Shown: positions 38,400 to 51,397 of the stretch, piece by piece
Numbering within the stretch: the first letter of the stretch is position 1
Layout: each line of letters begins with the position of its first letter
DNA from: Gracilaria domingensis
Lineage: Eukaryota > Rhodophyta > Florideophyceae > Gracilariales > Gracilariaceae
Assembly (NCBI GenBank): GCA_022539475.1
Contig: VCMS01000378.1
Location: 1 to 64,000 of the forward strand
Reading direction: 5' to 3'
DNA: 64,000 bases
Program-made: the position numbers and the translations under genes
The notes under the pieces: generated by a model
The model's database searches: none
Told to the model about the DNA's origin: nothing
Seen by the model: the letters and a program-made list of their open reading frames with translations, nothing else

Positions 38400-41300
38400 G
38401 TTTCAAGTCCATCTCGGAACTTTTAAATAAAATAAATTGTTTATCATAAAGCATTAGTTGGAAAAGTGGTTTGCTTTTCTTTTGGGACTTTATCACTTAT
38501 AGCACATTTTGGAAGCCTCGACACCAGTACTTCTTTTTAATGCAATCAGTTCCAGCTACTAAAGGCAAGCTCAGATGCATGGTGTCTTCCAAGGAGTACG
38601 GAGTTCGATTTCTTTGAGAACTCGCGGTCGTACGTGTATTGTCCAGCATTTCTTCCGTCCAAGTGAAAAAGAAAAAAATAAAGGTGTTGAAGTCTACAGG
38701 AAATTAAGCAACCATATCCAAACAGTCAACATAATTGATAAAAGGATTACATCTGTTTCAATCATTGACAGTCAATAACATAAAATATTGTCCTACAGGC
38801 ATCGCTTTTGTAATTTAATATTTACATTGAGATATTTCGAGTTATTAGTATTTATCAGTTCATGGCAATCCTTTTGAAGCTTCCCTTCACTAGGTAAATC
38901 GTACCAGAAGTATTATTTCGCATGTCATAATTTTTTCTTTTCGAAAATGTTCTACGCTCCTCACAGCAATTAAAAAGTATGTCTACTGAGAGCTACCCTC
39001 TCAACATCTACATTAATGTACTTCGTTGTTTCTGCAAAAGCTATCTGCATCATTTCAATATTTCGATTTCTTTTTACAAATAATATACCGAGGGAATTGT
39101 AATGCAAAATGCTCGGGCTGGGGATGCACTCATGTTTTTTTCATATTTTGTTCATCCGTTACTGGGTTCCACACCTCATATTATGAGAAGGCATCAGGGC
39201 AACTGCTCCCTTTAGGGATTAATGCGTCAAAAACTGATCTTGAGAAAAATCTTCGGCAGACTTCTTCTTCTTTAAATTTTCCACCATACGATGGAAAGGA
39301 GACCATGGCGCAAAAGTGGGGTATAAACGTGTTAGCTGCCATTATGCTCGAAGCAGAAGGTCAGCGGTCGGAACCCTGCGCAATTCTGCGGCTGTCTACC
39401 GCGTTGGAATTAAGTCGTGTTAACAATTCAAAATTTGGAAGCTACGTATCTTTGTGCACGGGGCTCGAAAAGCGCCCCAGAGACTCGCTTTCCAATTGTG
39501 ATGCTACCGTCAAAGATGAAGCCGATTATCAAATTTCACGTAGAATTGGTTAGGCCGATTATCTTAGCGCATGCGTAAATTATGGAGAGAGAAATTGAAG
39601 CGGAAGACACGCGCTTATTAGTGGATAACCAGGATGGCTGGTATCCTACCTTTCGTTTGATAAGGAGGTCATTTTGGGTCTTTATGTGCAATCAGAAGAG
39701 CAAGTTCAGTACAATAACATCGTCGAATTTTGAGACCCAGCTCTGCCACTTCTATGGTGCATTAGCTTCCGAAAGATCTCCATGCTTTCCTGAAATTTCC
39801 TGGAAGGTCTTCATTATATCGCGTAATGCATGTATCGCATTTCTGTACCTTTTTCAAACTTCAACATCTTTAAGAACTCAGGCAGCCTCTTCATGAAAAT
39901 AGAGCAAGCGTGGCTTGTACTTCCCCTTCCGCGCGGCATTCGGGAAATGGCCTGAAACTGATTCAATGTCTAAATCAATTTTTTTTATCTTCCTTTCAGG
40001 TTCTGTGCTTCATGCATTTGTATGCTACATTTATAATACCCCCTTCTACGAACGAGAGTTGATTACTGTCTCAAAGAAATCAATTGTGCTTTCGAAATAG
40101 AAAGGGTTTGCGAAAAACTAGATTCAGACTCGAAACATATGGTAAATTTCTAACACAGTGTTTCTGCGTACGAAATTCATTCAGTTTTTTCTTGCTCAAA
40201 TTTATGATTATGTTTTCCAAGATTGTTTAGAACTTGGCACAAGTGGACTTTTAGGCAGCTCCCTGTAAGAACACAATACGAAGAAAACGATATATATTTG
40301 CTAAAATATTCTACATTGAATTATATTATTAGCTTGTGCAGTTTGTCGCCAATTCCCGCATCTCCCTGAGCACAGCTCAGAAGTGTTAAACACACCTGAA
40401 CTGCTCGTTTTGGAAGTTTCGTGCTTTCCTAATGAAAAATTGTTGTCAATTTGCTTCTCTTTTCTGAAAAATAAGATGATTTTCTCTTAATGAAAAAGGC
40501 CTAGTAGGAGTTTTTGCTAATAAAGTTTAAATAAGCAAACCTTAATTGCCTTTGCGGCAGAACAAAAGTACTTCTATCAGAATCAGGCTACAAAACTACG
40601 CAAAACAAAAAGTTTAATCCATAGCAATTGAGGCCATGGATCGAACTTTTTGTACCGACGATCTTTGAAGCCGTGTTGGGGCTACACGGTGAGAAAGAAA
40701 TGAAAGAAATAATAGGTGTTCTCAATATTTAGGTGAAAACGACTATGGTCGTTCTCAAGCAGTTCGACATCTCTGCGATAGAGCGAGCTTGTCATCGCGA
40801 CATCGGTGCCCATATCGAAGATGAAGTCGTCGCGCAAACCAGAAAACGCCTGCCATCACTGAAACAAAAAGAAAGGCTGCCTTAGGCGCAAGGCTGACCC
40901 AGACTTTTTTAATTGAGGGGTACACGTAGCCGGTGGTTTATACAACCAGTCTTAGGGGCTCTATTGAGTATAGTATCCTTTCGTTTATGGTAAGGACTAA
41001 GGTTCAGCGACTAATAGCAATCTCGGATGCAGGTTGTCCTACCAGAATTACAACGTTGCATTTCCTTGAGATCTCGCCGTCGTACGCGTTTGGTTAGGCA
41101 CTTCTTCCTTTCCAAGTGGAAAAAATGAAACAACCAGTTGCAGCAACTAGTGGCGTTCTTTGATGCCAGTTGTGTTACCAACAGTACAACGCCAGATTTC
41201 TTTGAACACTCGCTTCGTACTGGTATTTTTACGCATTTATTCTCTCTCAGTGGAAAGAATGACACTAAAGAACTTAAGGTCTACAATAACGTAAGCAGGG

Positions 41301-41450
41301 ATCTCAAAACGTTAAAGGCAATCGATAAAAAACGTTAGATATATCTCCATTCTGAAGATTCAATAACATAAAACTATTGTCCTACTACTATCGCTGAGTA
41401 TTTCAATATTTATCTTGAGACATTTCGAGTTGTTAATATTCATTTCTTAC
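38400..41450. repeat. AT-rich interspersed repeat, partly duplicated
   Basis: Noticeably more AT-rich than its surroundings. Parts of 38570-38850 recur, diverged, at 41040-41450 (AATAACATAAAA.TATTGTCCTAC, then GAGATATTTCGAGTT). Parts of 38880-39080 recur at 46910-47100 (TTTTCGAAAATGTT, GCATCATTTCAATATTTC). The open frames inside (for example 39026-39553) show no known domain. I regard the stretch as an old non-coding repeat. Confidence 0.55.
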
Positions 41451-41828
41451 GTTCAGTGCTATGCCAGCTCACTACGTTCGTACGAAGGGGACTTTACTTC
41501 AAGGACTTCATCAGATTTCATTACGAATCGCACGCATGTATCGCTCGCGCATCGCATCTATCTACTAAAGCAAAGAGAAGGGAATTTGAGACAACAATTT
41601 TCATTTTAGTGCGAATCTTAAGTAATTTCAAATCCACGCGAAGTGCCAACAAGCGCCTCATATGTCCCCCCGTCCCTAGCTCCACCATCCCCGTAACCAA
41701 ACCCCTTTCCAACTTCAATTTCCAATATCCACGGCTTGTGCTACGGTATAGCACGCTAAGAACAACTTCGTTTCCCGAGAACTTCTTCCAAGTAACTTCC
41801 TTCTACTACTTCTTCATCCAACCGAGAC

Positions 41829-42806
41829 CTACGACGGCACTTGATTTTCCTCCAAACCCCCAGCCCAAATCGGCACCGGAACGTTGAAGAGCGATTGCGC
41901 ATTGGTTACAACCGGTTCAAAATTCTGCCGTTGTTCCGTACTTAAGGCATTAAGTGTCGCATAAAGTTTGTCAGAGTGGATATAGAGTTTAAAGTTCTGA
42001 TCACTTTGCCATCGTCCACGGGATTTAATTTCCTGATCGGAGAGCCTGCCGAACAACTTGTCGGTGGTTGCGCCACCAAATCGGAGCATATGGGGTGTAA
42101 CGGCAAACGGCAAGGAAAGTCGTTCGACGGAGCGGCGAAGGATGGCTCGAAAGCGCGCAGACGCGAAAGGGAAGAGAAGGTTCTCTCCAAATAAAATTCT
42201 CCGCTCCGTCAGCCGCTTCAGCATAAAAACCAAAAAGTAAGGACGTATCGTGACGGCCTCGTTCCTTCCCCGTTTTCCAAGAGTAATGTTCATCGTGCCA
42301 TAATGACTCCGCTTCGTTGAGAATTCCAGAAAAACCACATCCGCTAGCTTCAGTTGCAGCAAATCTCCTATGCGCAGATACCCGTCAAAGAGAAGAAGAA
42401 TCCCAATCCCCGCATGCGGGGTTCCGTGACGAATAAGTTCGGCAGCTATAGCGTAGGCAACCATTTCCGGACAGACACCGTGATGCTCCGATGGACGCGA
42501 ATTCGCCCACCCTTGCAAACTGAGTGCTGACAAGGACAATCGGCCATGAAGGTGTGGCATATAAAATTCGAGACCCGCCGTAGCCTGCCCCAACCCAGTC
42601 GACTTCAAGCACGGATTCTCCCGATACCTCTCCACGCAATATCGCGTGAAGAGGACATCCACGTTCTTGGCGGGTTTATAGCAGCGCTCGGATTCGTCCA
42701 ACCCTCTCAACCATTCCAAAAATTTGTCCAAGTGCTTATTATAATTTGATAACGTATTTGGCTTTACTCGCTTGTGTGCTAGCTCATACCGACCAGGAGG
42801 GCTCAT
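41829..42806 (-). pseudogene. DIRS-like tyrosine recombinase part
   Basis: A long open stretch of ~325 codons with the catalytic set of tyrosine recombinases: Arg in GYLRIGDLLQL, HMLRFGG (HxxR), a basic SRGRWQSDQNFKLYIHS with the Trp/His region and the nucleophilic Tyr. An N-terminal SAM-like domain (NKHLDKFLEWLRG) precedes it. It would insert the circular cDNA without target duplication. This part looks nearly whole. As part of a retroelement it is treated as a fossil. Confidence 0.85.
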
Positions 42807-43041
42807 CCGCAGGGTTCAGGTGCGGCGGAACGTAAATTGGTTCCAATACAAGGTTATCCACAAGGAGCAAAACAGCCACACGCCGACAGATTCGGTTCAA
42901 ACCCTTTGCACTGCTGCGCCCTTTTTGGAGCGCGCCAATAAGGGTTTGATTATCAATAAACACAATTACACGCCTTCCATGGTTCTTCCTCTGACGCAGG
43001 AGCCACCGTAATCCGAGGATTAATGCTTCTCCTTCTAGCAA
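42784..43041 (-). pseudogene. DIRS-like RNase H part
   Basis: VIVFIDNQTLIGALQKG and LEPIYVPPHLNPADEPS are typical of the RNase H of DIRS elements, which degrades RNA in RNA-DNA hybrids. It overlaps the start of the recombinase part. Confidence 0.75.
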
Positions 43042-43648
43042 AGGAATAGGTGCATCGCCCGTACGCCAGCGGTGGCAAATAGCTACTGTCTAGTCTTGTT
43101 CAGGGACCCAACAGCAGTGTTAATCAAAATCTGAGGCCAATAAGTGGAGCGAGGACTGGCTCTGAGAGTATACTACTCCGCTGCCACGCTTGCTTGCGTC
43201 TACGCAGATTACGTATTCGCAAAACGGTGTTGAAAGTGCAACCCGAATACAACGGGATAACGACATAAGGAGACAGAGTTCCCGTTTAGCAGTCTTAGCC
43301 GCCTTACTGTCTTACCACTGAGCTCATACACGGATTGTAACACTGAAAACAGCTGGCGACGTAGTAGCAGGAACCACGCCCATTTACCAAGCAGACTTTG
43401 TAACTGACGAACTGACCATCGATCTCTTCATGTGAAGCGATCGGTCATGTCTATTAAACGACGCAGCTCTCCTGCGCACGGCATGAGCAGCCATTCGCAT
43501 GCACCTCGATCCCTAATACTTCGGTCACGTCGGTAGAGTCCGGCCACGACACTTTCTTAGGTTTCGAAAGCAATCTGCTTTTCTCCGACTCTGCTATTAC
43601 CGCCTCAAGAGATTTCTGAGCCATTCCTTTATCGGTTCCAAGGGAGAA

Positions 43649-44688
43649 CTAATCATCAATGTAAGCTCCAAAGCTAAATTCAGGGATGAGTATAGTATCC
43701 AGGATCCACAGACTCGACGACAGCCCTGCGTGCTCAAGCAGTTTTCTGTGAATGGTCTGAGGCATAAATACGGAGTGAGACCATCTCATAGGCATCGAAC
43801 GTATCATAGAAAAACCCTGCGAACCTCGCAAAGCTATCGGAGGAAGACCAAAATACTTGTTCATCCAATCCGGTAACTTCATTCGGTGGTATTGATTATC
43901 CATATCCGATTTTCCCACGAATAATCGCTTGCCGGCAGGCAAGTGAAGTCGCGCGAGGTGACCAGGATTTGGGAGCTCAATCTCCGGTGGAGTTCGAAAT
44001 GCTTTATTGGCATTTGAGCATCAATGATCAATCTTTGAGCCCCCTTCTCCGACTTAGGTACGGCGAAAACTCCATTGATACTTTTTGGCTTCTTCTTGCG
44101 CAGGGTCACCAGCCCTGCCTTCTCCAACATCATCACCAATCCCACATAGTCCGATTGTCGTACACTGCAGAAAGGTTTACCCAGCTTTTCCCTAGTGAAG
44201 GGAGGTCGCAGGACATGCCCTTCTGCCGCGTAAGTTCCTTGGATGTTCTCAGGCATCAACGGCAGAATATCCGCCGACGCTGCAAGGTTTTCAACTGGCA
44301 ACGAAATTCGATCGGGGTTTAGCCAGACCCAACTTTGGAGGTCACCGTATTCCAAGCCTTCATCATCTGCCTCGAAGGAGGTCTCCGCATCGAAATATCT
44401 CCGGCAAAAGGCCTCCTCCCCGACGCCTCGCAAGATATCGGTCGCCAGCCTTTGGACAGCATTTTTCTCTTCCGTCAGAGGATTGAAAGAGTAGACATGC
44501 CCTGCGTACAGGCAGTTTGGTCCTGGAGTGAGGTCACGGACGAGTAGATCCAGTTTCCTCCGTTTCCGGAATCGCTGGTCTTTACGTCCCCCTGAACTCC
44601 CGCACGCGTCGTCCGTCATTCCGGAGACCCACTGTAGGGGAAGCACATCCCACTTGTTCATCACACTTCCGTCATTTGTTGTTGTCAT
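43649..44688 (-). pseudogene. DIRS-like reverse transcriptase part
   Basis: An N-terminal region with GVFAVPKSEKGAQRLIID (the fingers motif that binds primer-template), then FVGKSDMDNQYHRMKLP, and AYIDD, the catalytic Asp pair, near 43649. The region between RT and RNase H (43041-43649) is decayed. Confidence 0.75.
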
Positions 44689-44700
44689 TATTTTCTCAAG

Positions 44701-45803
44701 TTACTCTCCGGCGTCTCCCTGCTTTTTAGACAGGGCAGACTTATCCTTTTTGGATGAAAGCTCTTTACGCAACTTTGCGGACTTATGGAGTTTGCGACGG
44801 TGCGCCTCGCTTAGGAGATCGTCAACATCCTCCTCCAGTTCGCGAGCAGCGTCCCAGCTGTTCGTCTTGTCTGCTATGTTAACAGCGGCAAGACGACGCA
44901 TAAGCAGTTCGACTGCTAACTCGTCCTTGGCACGCAAAACTCCCAAAGAGCTTATTAAACAATGGACTACTTTAGCCAAGGTAATTGCCTCCCTCTTGTT
45001 TCTACTTCCGATTAACTGACGAGAGTCAACCGAAGCAGTTACAGTCGAGTAGTTGGTCAGAGTCTCCCTCAACATATTTGGACCCTCAAACGAGTTCACA
45101 AGCATCGTTTGCTCCGGGAAAGGCCGTTTCGCAAATGTTGCGAAGAATCGAGCATTCGAATTTTTAAGTCGACGCTCGCCAGATTTCACCGAGCACTCTT
45201 CGTCTGAAGAATCCTCGTCCGAGTCCGGGTCAGTAAGGCCATTGCTGGTTCTACCTTTCCTCGCTCGTTCGACGTCCTCAAACAGATCTTTCGCCGGCTT
45301 CTTCTGTTTTTTCTTCAGTTTCTTGACACACGCAGACTGGCATGGTCTTCCCGAAGGGAAGCCAACAGCTTAAAAATTTGCTGATTGTTTTCGCAACGAT
45401 CTCTATGTAGTGCGCGGAGCTCACCACTTTGTCCAGATACTTCGTTACTTCCGCTGCCATCCTGCTTCGGTTCCTCCGCACCAAGGGTTCCACCGTCGGA
45501 TTCGTCTCCATCGCTGGAGTCGTCACTTTCAGTTTCCTCATCACTGCTTTGGTCCCCGTCAGTCTCACCTGTAGTCTTTCCCGACGTTGCCGGTGGACCC
45601 GCTTCAGGGCTCGGATAAGTCCCATCTCTGACGCACGCGAGTAACACGTCCGTATTCCCCTCTGTTGGAATGCTCCCCACTTCGTTCCTTAGGCGAGATA
45701 AAAGAGCGCGTTTACTCTTTGTCCCTTCACCCATGAACTGAGCCAAATTCGACCCGAACTCGCTCTTGAAAATTTCAAGAGCGTCCACTCCCTTATCGTT
45801 CAA
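44701..45803 (-). pseudogene. DIRS-like Gag region
   Basis: Lys/Arg- and Asp/Glu-rich helical segments with an acidic run (SSDEETESDDSSDGDESDGG) and a basic tail. It stands where DIRS elements carry gag, directly before RT. Assignment rests on position, not on a recognised domain. Confidence 0.45.
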
Positions 45804-46869
45804 TTTTCGTGAAAGACGGGAGCAATTTGTTTGTGATTTGTTGGTAGCAGGTCCTCTACTCCCGTTAGATGGTCAACCCAATCCATCTCGGGGGCTATAT
45901 TATCCCCTAGCAGGGGCCTGCGCTTTTGGGAGGGCTGCTCCCGGCTGAACGCGTGTCCTAAATAGGACCAGCCGCCACCAGACTTCCATACGAGTGGAAT
46001 TAAGCCAGGCCTCGTACCTCCCAGGCCCCTATTTGAAAGCACAGGTACTTTCCAATATTTTCTTCTGGTCAGGCCTTGCACCGGCCTTGACGTCAATTTT
46101 CCCCAATAGCGATGCACAAATAATTGTGCATCAATCCTCACAAAATTATCCCCGCATCCATAGAGACCGTCACAGAAGGGCACACAGACCGCATCATATG
46201 TGATGGCCCAGAGAACACAGGGCTTTTAAGATGCGACGTCTGTTTTACCGTCCGGCTCAGCTGGCACTGTGCGCGGCATATCGTGTCCGTGGCAACATCC
46301 AAGCTTTGCCCTATTGATCTCCCACACGGTGGTCTTACCCACGAGAAAGGATCTGAAACCCTTGGCCCACCTTCCCCACGCAATATCATCACCGATATCA
46401 GAACTCATCCGCACTTGATTTTTAGTCTACCTCCTCCAGCCATTAACTATCTTATTGTTTCATTAGCCATAACGATGGCTCCCTCAAGTAGCTGCATTCC
46501 AAAGGAATATTGCAAGCATAGCAGTGTAGCCGAGAATATACGTTTGGGTACTTTATGGTCCCGACAAACTCATAGGAACACTGACAAGATCAGGAGCACT
46601 TACGCAGGCATTACAAAGACAACGACTTAGCACCGACCTTCGAAAGAAATGCCAATCATTGGTTCAGCCTTCCAATGCCGCGTCAGACACGCGAGAGTCC
46701 AATAGACTTCCGAAGCCTTCCCTTCCCCTTCACCCTTCAGCCGTAGCATGCAACCATGCTACCTTGCCCAGCCGGCACCACTAGGAAGCCGGTGAACATT
46801 GCCGACCATGCAGTTAAAGCGTCATAGTTACTGTTACTCAGAAAGAAAATTCCATTACGAAAGCTCAGG

Positions 46870-47110
46870 AATACCATATTAGTGCATGAAAATTTTCCTG
46901 CGGCCTTCAGTCGCTAGTTAAATTGTAGCCGAACAATTACTTTGCATGTAATAATTTTACTTTTTCGAAAATGTTGTAAGAACTTCATTACCATCAAAAC
47001 TATTTCTACTGAGACTTACCACCTCAATATCTATATCAATATTATTTGGTAGCCCTTGAAAAGCGTTCCGCATCATTTCAATATTTCAAATTCTGGATAA
47101 ATTGCATAAT
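46870..47110. repeat. Right half of the AT-rich repeat split by the DIRS-like element
   Basis: Matches 38880-39080 in the same orientation with many differences. The rest of 45850-47262 holds no gene that I can support. Confidence 0.5.
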
Positions 47111-47262
47111 AATTCTTAGGTAGTATATGAGGCACCCAATATCATTGATTCCGTGACAAAGATATATTAGATGTATCCAATAGCGGAAAGGCATTGCTCG
47201 AGAAACAGGCTGACATTGCTTTATTGGTTTAGACTTTCAAAGTGAAACGTATTTCACAGCGT

Positions 47263-47804
47263 TGTAGTATAGCACGTATCAGGGTAAAACCCGAATCGGT
47301 CTTGAGACGACGGGGCAAGATGCTGCTGGAGAGAGTGAGTGTAATGTGTCTGTTCGTGGGGTAAGGAGGAAGCACGGGGCGGTCAGCGGAGAGAGTGGGC
47401 GGTTGGTATCGCCGAGCACATGCAGAGGCGTGCAAAAGGGTACGAACGGCCTAATAAACCTTATAGTACTTAGCCTTCTGGTCTGTCGGTAGCGCTACTC
47501 GACGAACAAGATGTACGGCAAAGGGTGCTTGATGTTTACAACATGGGGCCACCGCGAGGTTGTGGTGCTCCTGTATATCGGGTGCCCCAGCCTCCCTATG
47601 ACTACAAAAGGGTGACTTACATTGCCAACGCTACGGACCTCGACGCCCAACTCGTACGTGTGGTCTACGCTCGCCCCACGACGGTGTCCGCCCCCGTGTG
47701 CCACGCGGGCATGCGCAGGGTGTCTGACGGATCTTACACGTACGCCACGACATGGCAGGCCGGCCAGCCTCCGCCTTGGGTCAACCACGGCGCACTATAC
47801 TGCA
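47263..47804 (-). repeat. Ty3 element 3' LTR
   Basis: Direct repeat of 58294-58815. It differs most around 47395-47460, where it lacks the left arm of the hairpin present in the other LTR. Confidence 0.85.
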
Positions 47805-47817
47805 GATCCCCCTCCTT
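47805..47817 (-). other. Ty3 element polypurine tract
   Basis: On the minus strand AAGGAGGGGGATC directly precedes the 3' LTR. Confidence 0.65.
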
Positions 47818-48607
47818 AGATTGCACTCCGTCCTCAGAGTGCAGCCAAACGCCGCGCCCAAGTCCGTTCGGTAATGAGAAGCCATCGATTGCTTCTTCCC
47901 CAAGAATTGCCCGCCAGGGGCGGGGCGAAGCCATGCCAAAACTCTACGTACGATGTGGGGGGTGGAGCGATGAAGTTAGCGCAGCTGAGACCAAAAATTT
48001 GCGCAGAGATTGTCCCCGGTCGTGCCCGGCGCGTAGCCGTTCACGGGAATGCCAATGCGGCGATCGGCAGGGAGCTTCGCGTGGAAGGCGGCGGGTCCGT
48101 CCACAGGGGGCCCTGAAACCGACCGAGGTGGCACGTCGTCAGAACTAAATCTTCCGCGCCCAATTCGCGAAGTGAAACCGTGGCGATGTTAAGTACCGCG
48201 AAGGGAATAGCGGGTTGGTCCAACTGGGCGCCACCGGGGGCCGCTTGTCGTCGGTGCCGGCGCCGCCGGATGCTTCCCGACTCTGCGCAGCCCAGGCGCC
48301 ATACGGGCGACGCCCGCAGCGGAGGTGGCGGGAGCGTCTGATCGTACGTACTCGAGCGGTCACAGGGTACACAAATCTTCCTTCTCGTACGATACGGTGC
48401 GATGGCCAGCTGTAGGGGGTTCTCGCGCCCCCTTCGTGCCCGTGCCGTGCGACGCGCGTACGCCGCGGCCGACACTGTCTCGTCTCGCAACCCTTCGACA
48501 GTAGCGGTGACGGTCTTGAAGACCGTTAGCGGGCTCGTGCACGTACCTATGCGGTGGTGGTCGCGGCGGGGTGCCCGCCGCAGGAGGCACGTCGGGAGCG
48601 GGCATGA

Positions 48608-51180
48608 GTGACAGCCCTCGCGGAAACGAGAAGGATGTACATCGGCCACGCTCGTTTGGAAATAAATTGGGGCGTATGTGACCGTATAGCCCTAGTATCG
48701 GTGCAGTCGATACTGCGCTCCGCGAAGTCCAGAACCGGCGTTGGCGATAGCCAGTGCACCTCAGCATCTGACGTTATCTGTATAAGAACTCCCTGGCGGG
48801 TTCGGCGTTTCTCCGCCCGAATGGGTTCTCAGTCGAGACAAGCGTGCGCGCTTCTATCTCCGATGGCGAGCAATCTGAATCAACCAAGCGCGTCCAGTGG
48901 CGGTGGTCCTCCGCCGTCGTGCAACCCGTTCCGGTCCGCGTCTCTCCCCGGTCAGCATTTTGACCACCACACTCGTCGCACGAACCAGGCTCCGCGTCGT
49001 TCGAAACAGGTTCCGATGACGGTCAATGAGTACATTCAGGATAATACCAACTACTTCGACGAGCGGCGTTTCGCGACGATTCCGGTTTCGCTCCCACTTC
49101 GCAAGGTGGCCAGCCGCAATCCGAACCGTACGCGAATGGAGGGGTGGCAAGCGCGTTGGAACCATCTCCCGGGTGTTACCGGTCGCGCGGACGAGAGGAC
49201 GGTTGGGGTTTCCGATATGCCGTACTTGAGATGTCCCGGAGAAAGGGAGTACCAGCAGAAGCTCCAAAGCCTGATGTACCGCCTCGATAGGGACGCGAAC
49301 TTTCCTCCCGAGAACAGCAACCCGCTGGGGTTGGTGATGTTCGCACCACCGTACGATCAGCTGTACTGTCTAGACTGCGAGCATTGGGGAAGCAAAGCCG
49401 CAACGAAAGCCCGTATTCGGACATCGCACCGCTTATTTTACGCTTGGCGCAACGTCGAGTACTTCGAAGTGGCGAAGAACGATCGTTCGGCCGTGTATTA
49501 CAACATGACCGATGCGTGGAAGTCCGTGAAGGTGGAGCAAAACCTTTCCGTGCTGACGCCGTCCGTTGTGGCGTACCATTCCCGGGAGCTAATGGGTCAC
49601 AGGGAGCTGAGCCGTGCCGTCTTACAGATCCTTTACACGGAGTGGGTGGTATTCGCTTTTATGGCGTTTCTTCAGGTGGCCAGTAACGACGTGGAGGTCT
49701 TCACTCGTGCGGGAGATCAGCGTCTCTAAAACACCGACGACTCTCCCCAGTACGGACGGTTGTTTCCTCTGCCGTACAAACTGGTATGCATCCTTGCCGG
49801 AATGGGGCTGCAGAACATACTGCGTGGGACCTCGTATCCTCCGGCCGTGGCGAGAAGCTCATGCAGTACGCGCTGGAAACAAACTGGTCGCAGACGCCAG
49901 GATTCCTCCGGTACGATTACTTCAAGGATTCGTTCCCGGAGATGCCGGCGTCCGGTACGGGTGCTTTGCCCATTGGTCGCATTACGCTGCCAACGTCTCA
50001 ACTCCCACAATGGCCGTTTACGGACAAGCCGAACTACTTCCCGCAGGGATTCATGGAAGAAGATTTCGAGGCTGCTCCTCCTGTTTCGAGGCGTGAGAGC
50101 GGAGTTCAAACGGGCTTGCCGTAGCTTTCTTCTGCTTCCCAGCCCGAGCGGGATCCAGAAGTCGTGGAGATGCCAGTGCGTATGGATAGAGAGGTCCAAG
50201 TCGGGTTGTCCGGTCACCAAGTGGACTCCATGGGGGTCGAGCTCTCTGGCGACGGCCTCCGAACCTTGTTCAACGCCTTGCGGGCCGTCTGCGTTCCGCG
50301 GGGGATTCCGAAGTTTACAGACATACCAGATGCCTTGTCCGTTGCACGTACGTTGGTCCGCCGTGCGTGGAATGCCGAGATGTGCTTGAGCGATCAGGCT
50401 CAAGGCATGCTGAACCTGCTCAGCTATCTTCGCGAGCATAGTTTGACGAACCTCGTTTCATACGATCAGGGCATGACGGACGATCTGGGACCTGGAACAT
50501 CGCCAGACGGAAAGGTCCTGCACACGCAGGCTCCGACGCTTGAGGATCTTGTCGGAGAGTCCTATGTCGGTCTTTACGAAGAGGCCGTTGCAGAGCAGCA
50601 GGTAAATCAGATCGTCCAGAATCTGAAGCGTATGCGCGCGTCGATGATCGACGGACTCACGCTGAACCCTTTAGCGCCTCCGTCTGGTCCGCAGGAGGCT
50701 AGTGAGGGCGGCGGTGGAGCCACTGCCGATACGGTGCCGCGGCCGCCGGTGGTGGCGCAGCAGCAGATGGGAGTGGAGGTCCTGCGGAGGCCGAAGACGC
50801 TCCGATGACGGATATTCCGACCGGTTCGGGAACTCCAGTCGTGCCCATCCCGACGACGCCAGGCGTCGCTGGTGCAGAGCCTCCGAACGCTCCGACCGGG
50901 AGCACTCCGACAGAGGAAGCGGGTCCGTCCAATCCGTTGCAGCCGGCCAAGTAGGTCGTGGAGCCGAACGCGCCCTGGCCTGGAACTTCTCATCCGTTCC
51001 GATCGGTCAGTTTCCGAGGTGGTTCTGTCTCGGTTTACCGTTTGGGCAGTCCGACTCCACGCGGTGGTCGTGGTCGTGGCAGCTCGCGCGGTGGTGGGCG
51101 CGGACGTGGTGCCTCTCGGACGCTTCCTGCGACGAAAACTATCCTTAAAAAGGACCGGATGGTGCGTAGGCAGTCCCAGT
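48608..51180 (+). pseudogene. Opposite-strand coding region inside the Ty3 element, function unknown
   Basis: Long plus-strand open stretches lie between the chromodomain end and the 3' LTR, opposite to gag-pol. They read as a protein with a Ser/Pro-rich start, a conserved-looking middle (TVNEYIQDNTNYFDERRFA; FAPPYDQLYCLDCEHWG; EWVVFAFMAFLQVASND), a helical part (LSVARTLVRRAWNAEM), and a Gly/Pro-rich then Arg/Gly-rich tail (GGRGRGSSRGGGRGRG) suited to binding RNA. I do not recognise the family. Antisense genes at this place are known in some plant Ty3 elements. It is broken in a few places. Confidence 0.55.
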
Positions 51181-51397
51181 AGCGTACCTGATTCTGAGTA
51201 AACTTATGTTGTTGTTTTCGCGTTCTTCGTTTGCCGGTACGTCAGGTTAGTTCCTTTTGACGTAAACTGCCGCCATCGGAAAAGGCGGCGTTTCGGGGGA
51301 TGGAAAAAAAAGAATTAGACCAACGAGCGTACGACGAGGGCAAATATCTGGCCAGCAGTGGCACGTCAGTGGGTGGTTGTGTGCCGTTTCGTTTCTG

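Larger units (their letters stand above)
41455..46860 (-). mobile_element. DIRS-like tyrosine-recombinase retroelement
   Basis: On the minus strand the parts are two Gag-like segments, reverse transcriptase, RNase H and tyrosine recombinase in DIRS order. The recombinase replaces the integrase of LTR elements. The element splits an AT-rich repeat whose halves lie at 41040-41450 and 46910-47100, so the stated ends are estimates from that interruption. It is broken in several places (about five) and looks old. I did not locate its terminal repeats. Confidence 0.75.

Noticed and set aside
39026-39553. 175-codon frame in the AT-rich region
   Set aside because: No domain, weak coding character, and position inside a diverged repeat; not listed as a gene.
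46124-46630. 168-codon plus-strand frame
   Set aside because: No recognisable domain; it overlaps noncoding sequence upstream of the DIRS-like gag and has no supporting context.
47525-48148. Plus-strand frame beginning MLDVYNMGPPRGCG, and its partner at 58554-58868
   Set aside because: Both lie in the Ty3 LTRs and differ only as the LTRs do; this is LTR sequence read through by chance.
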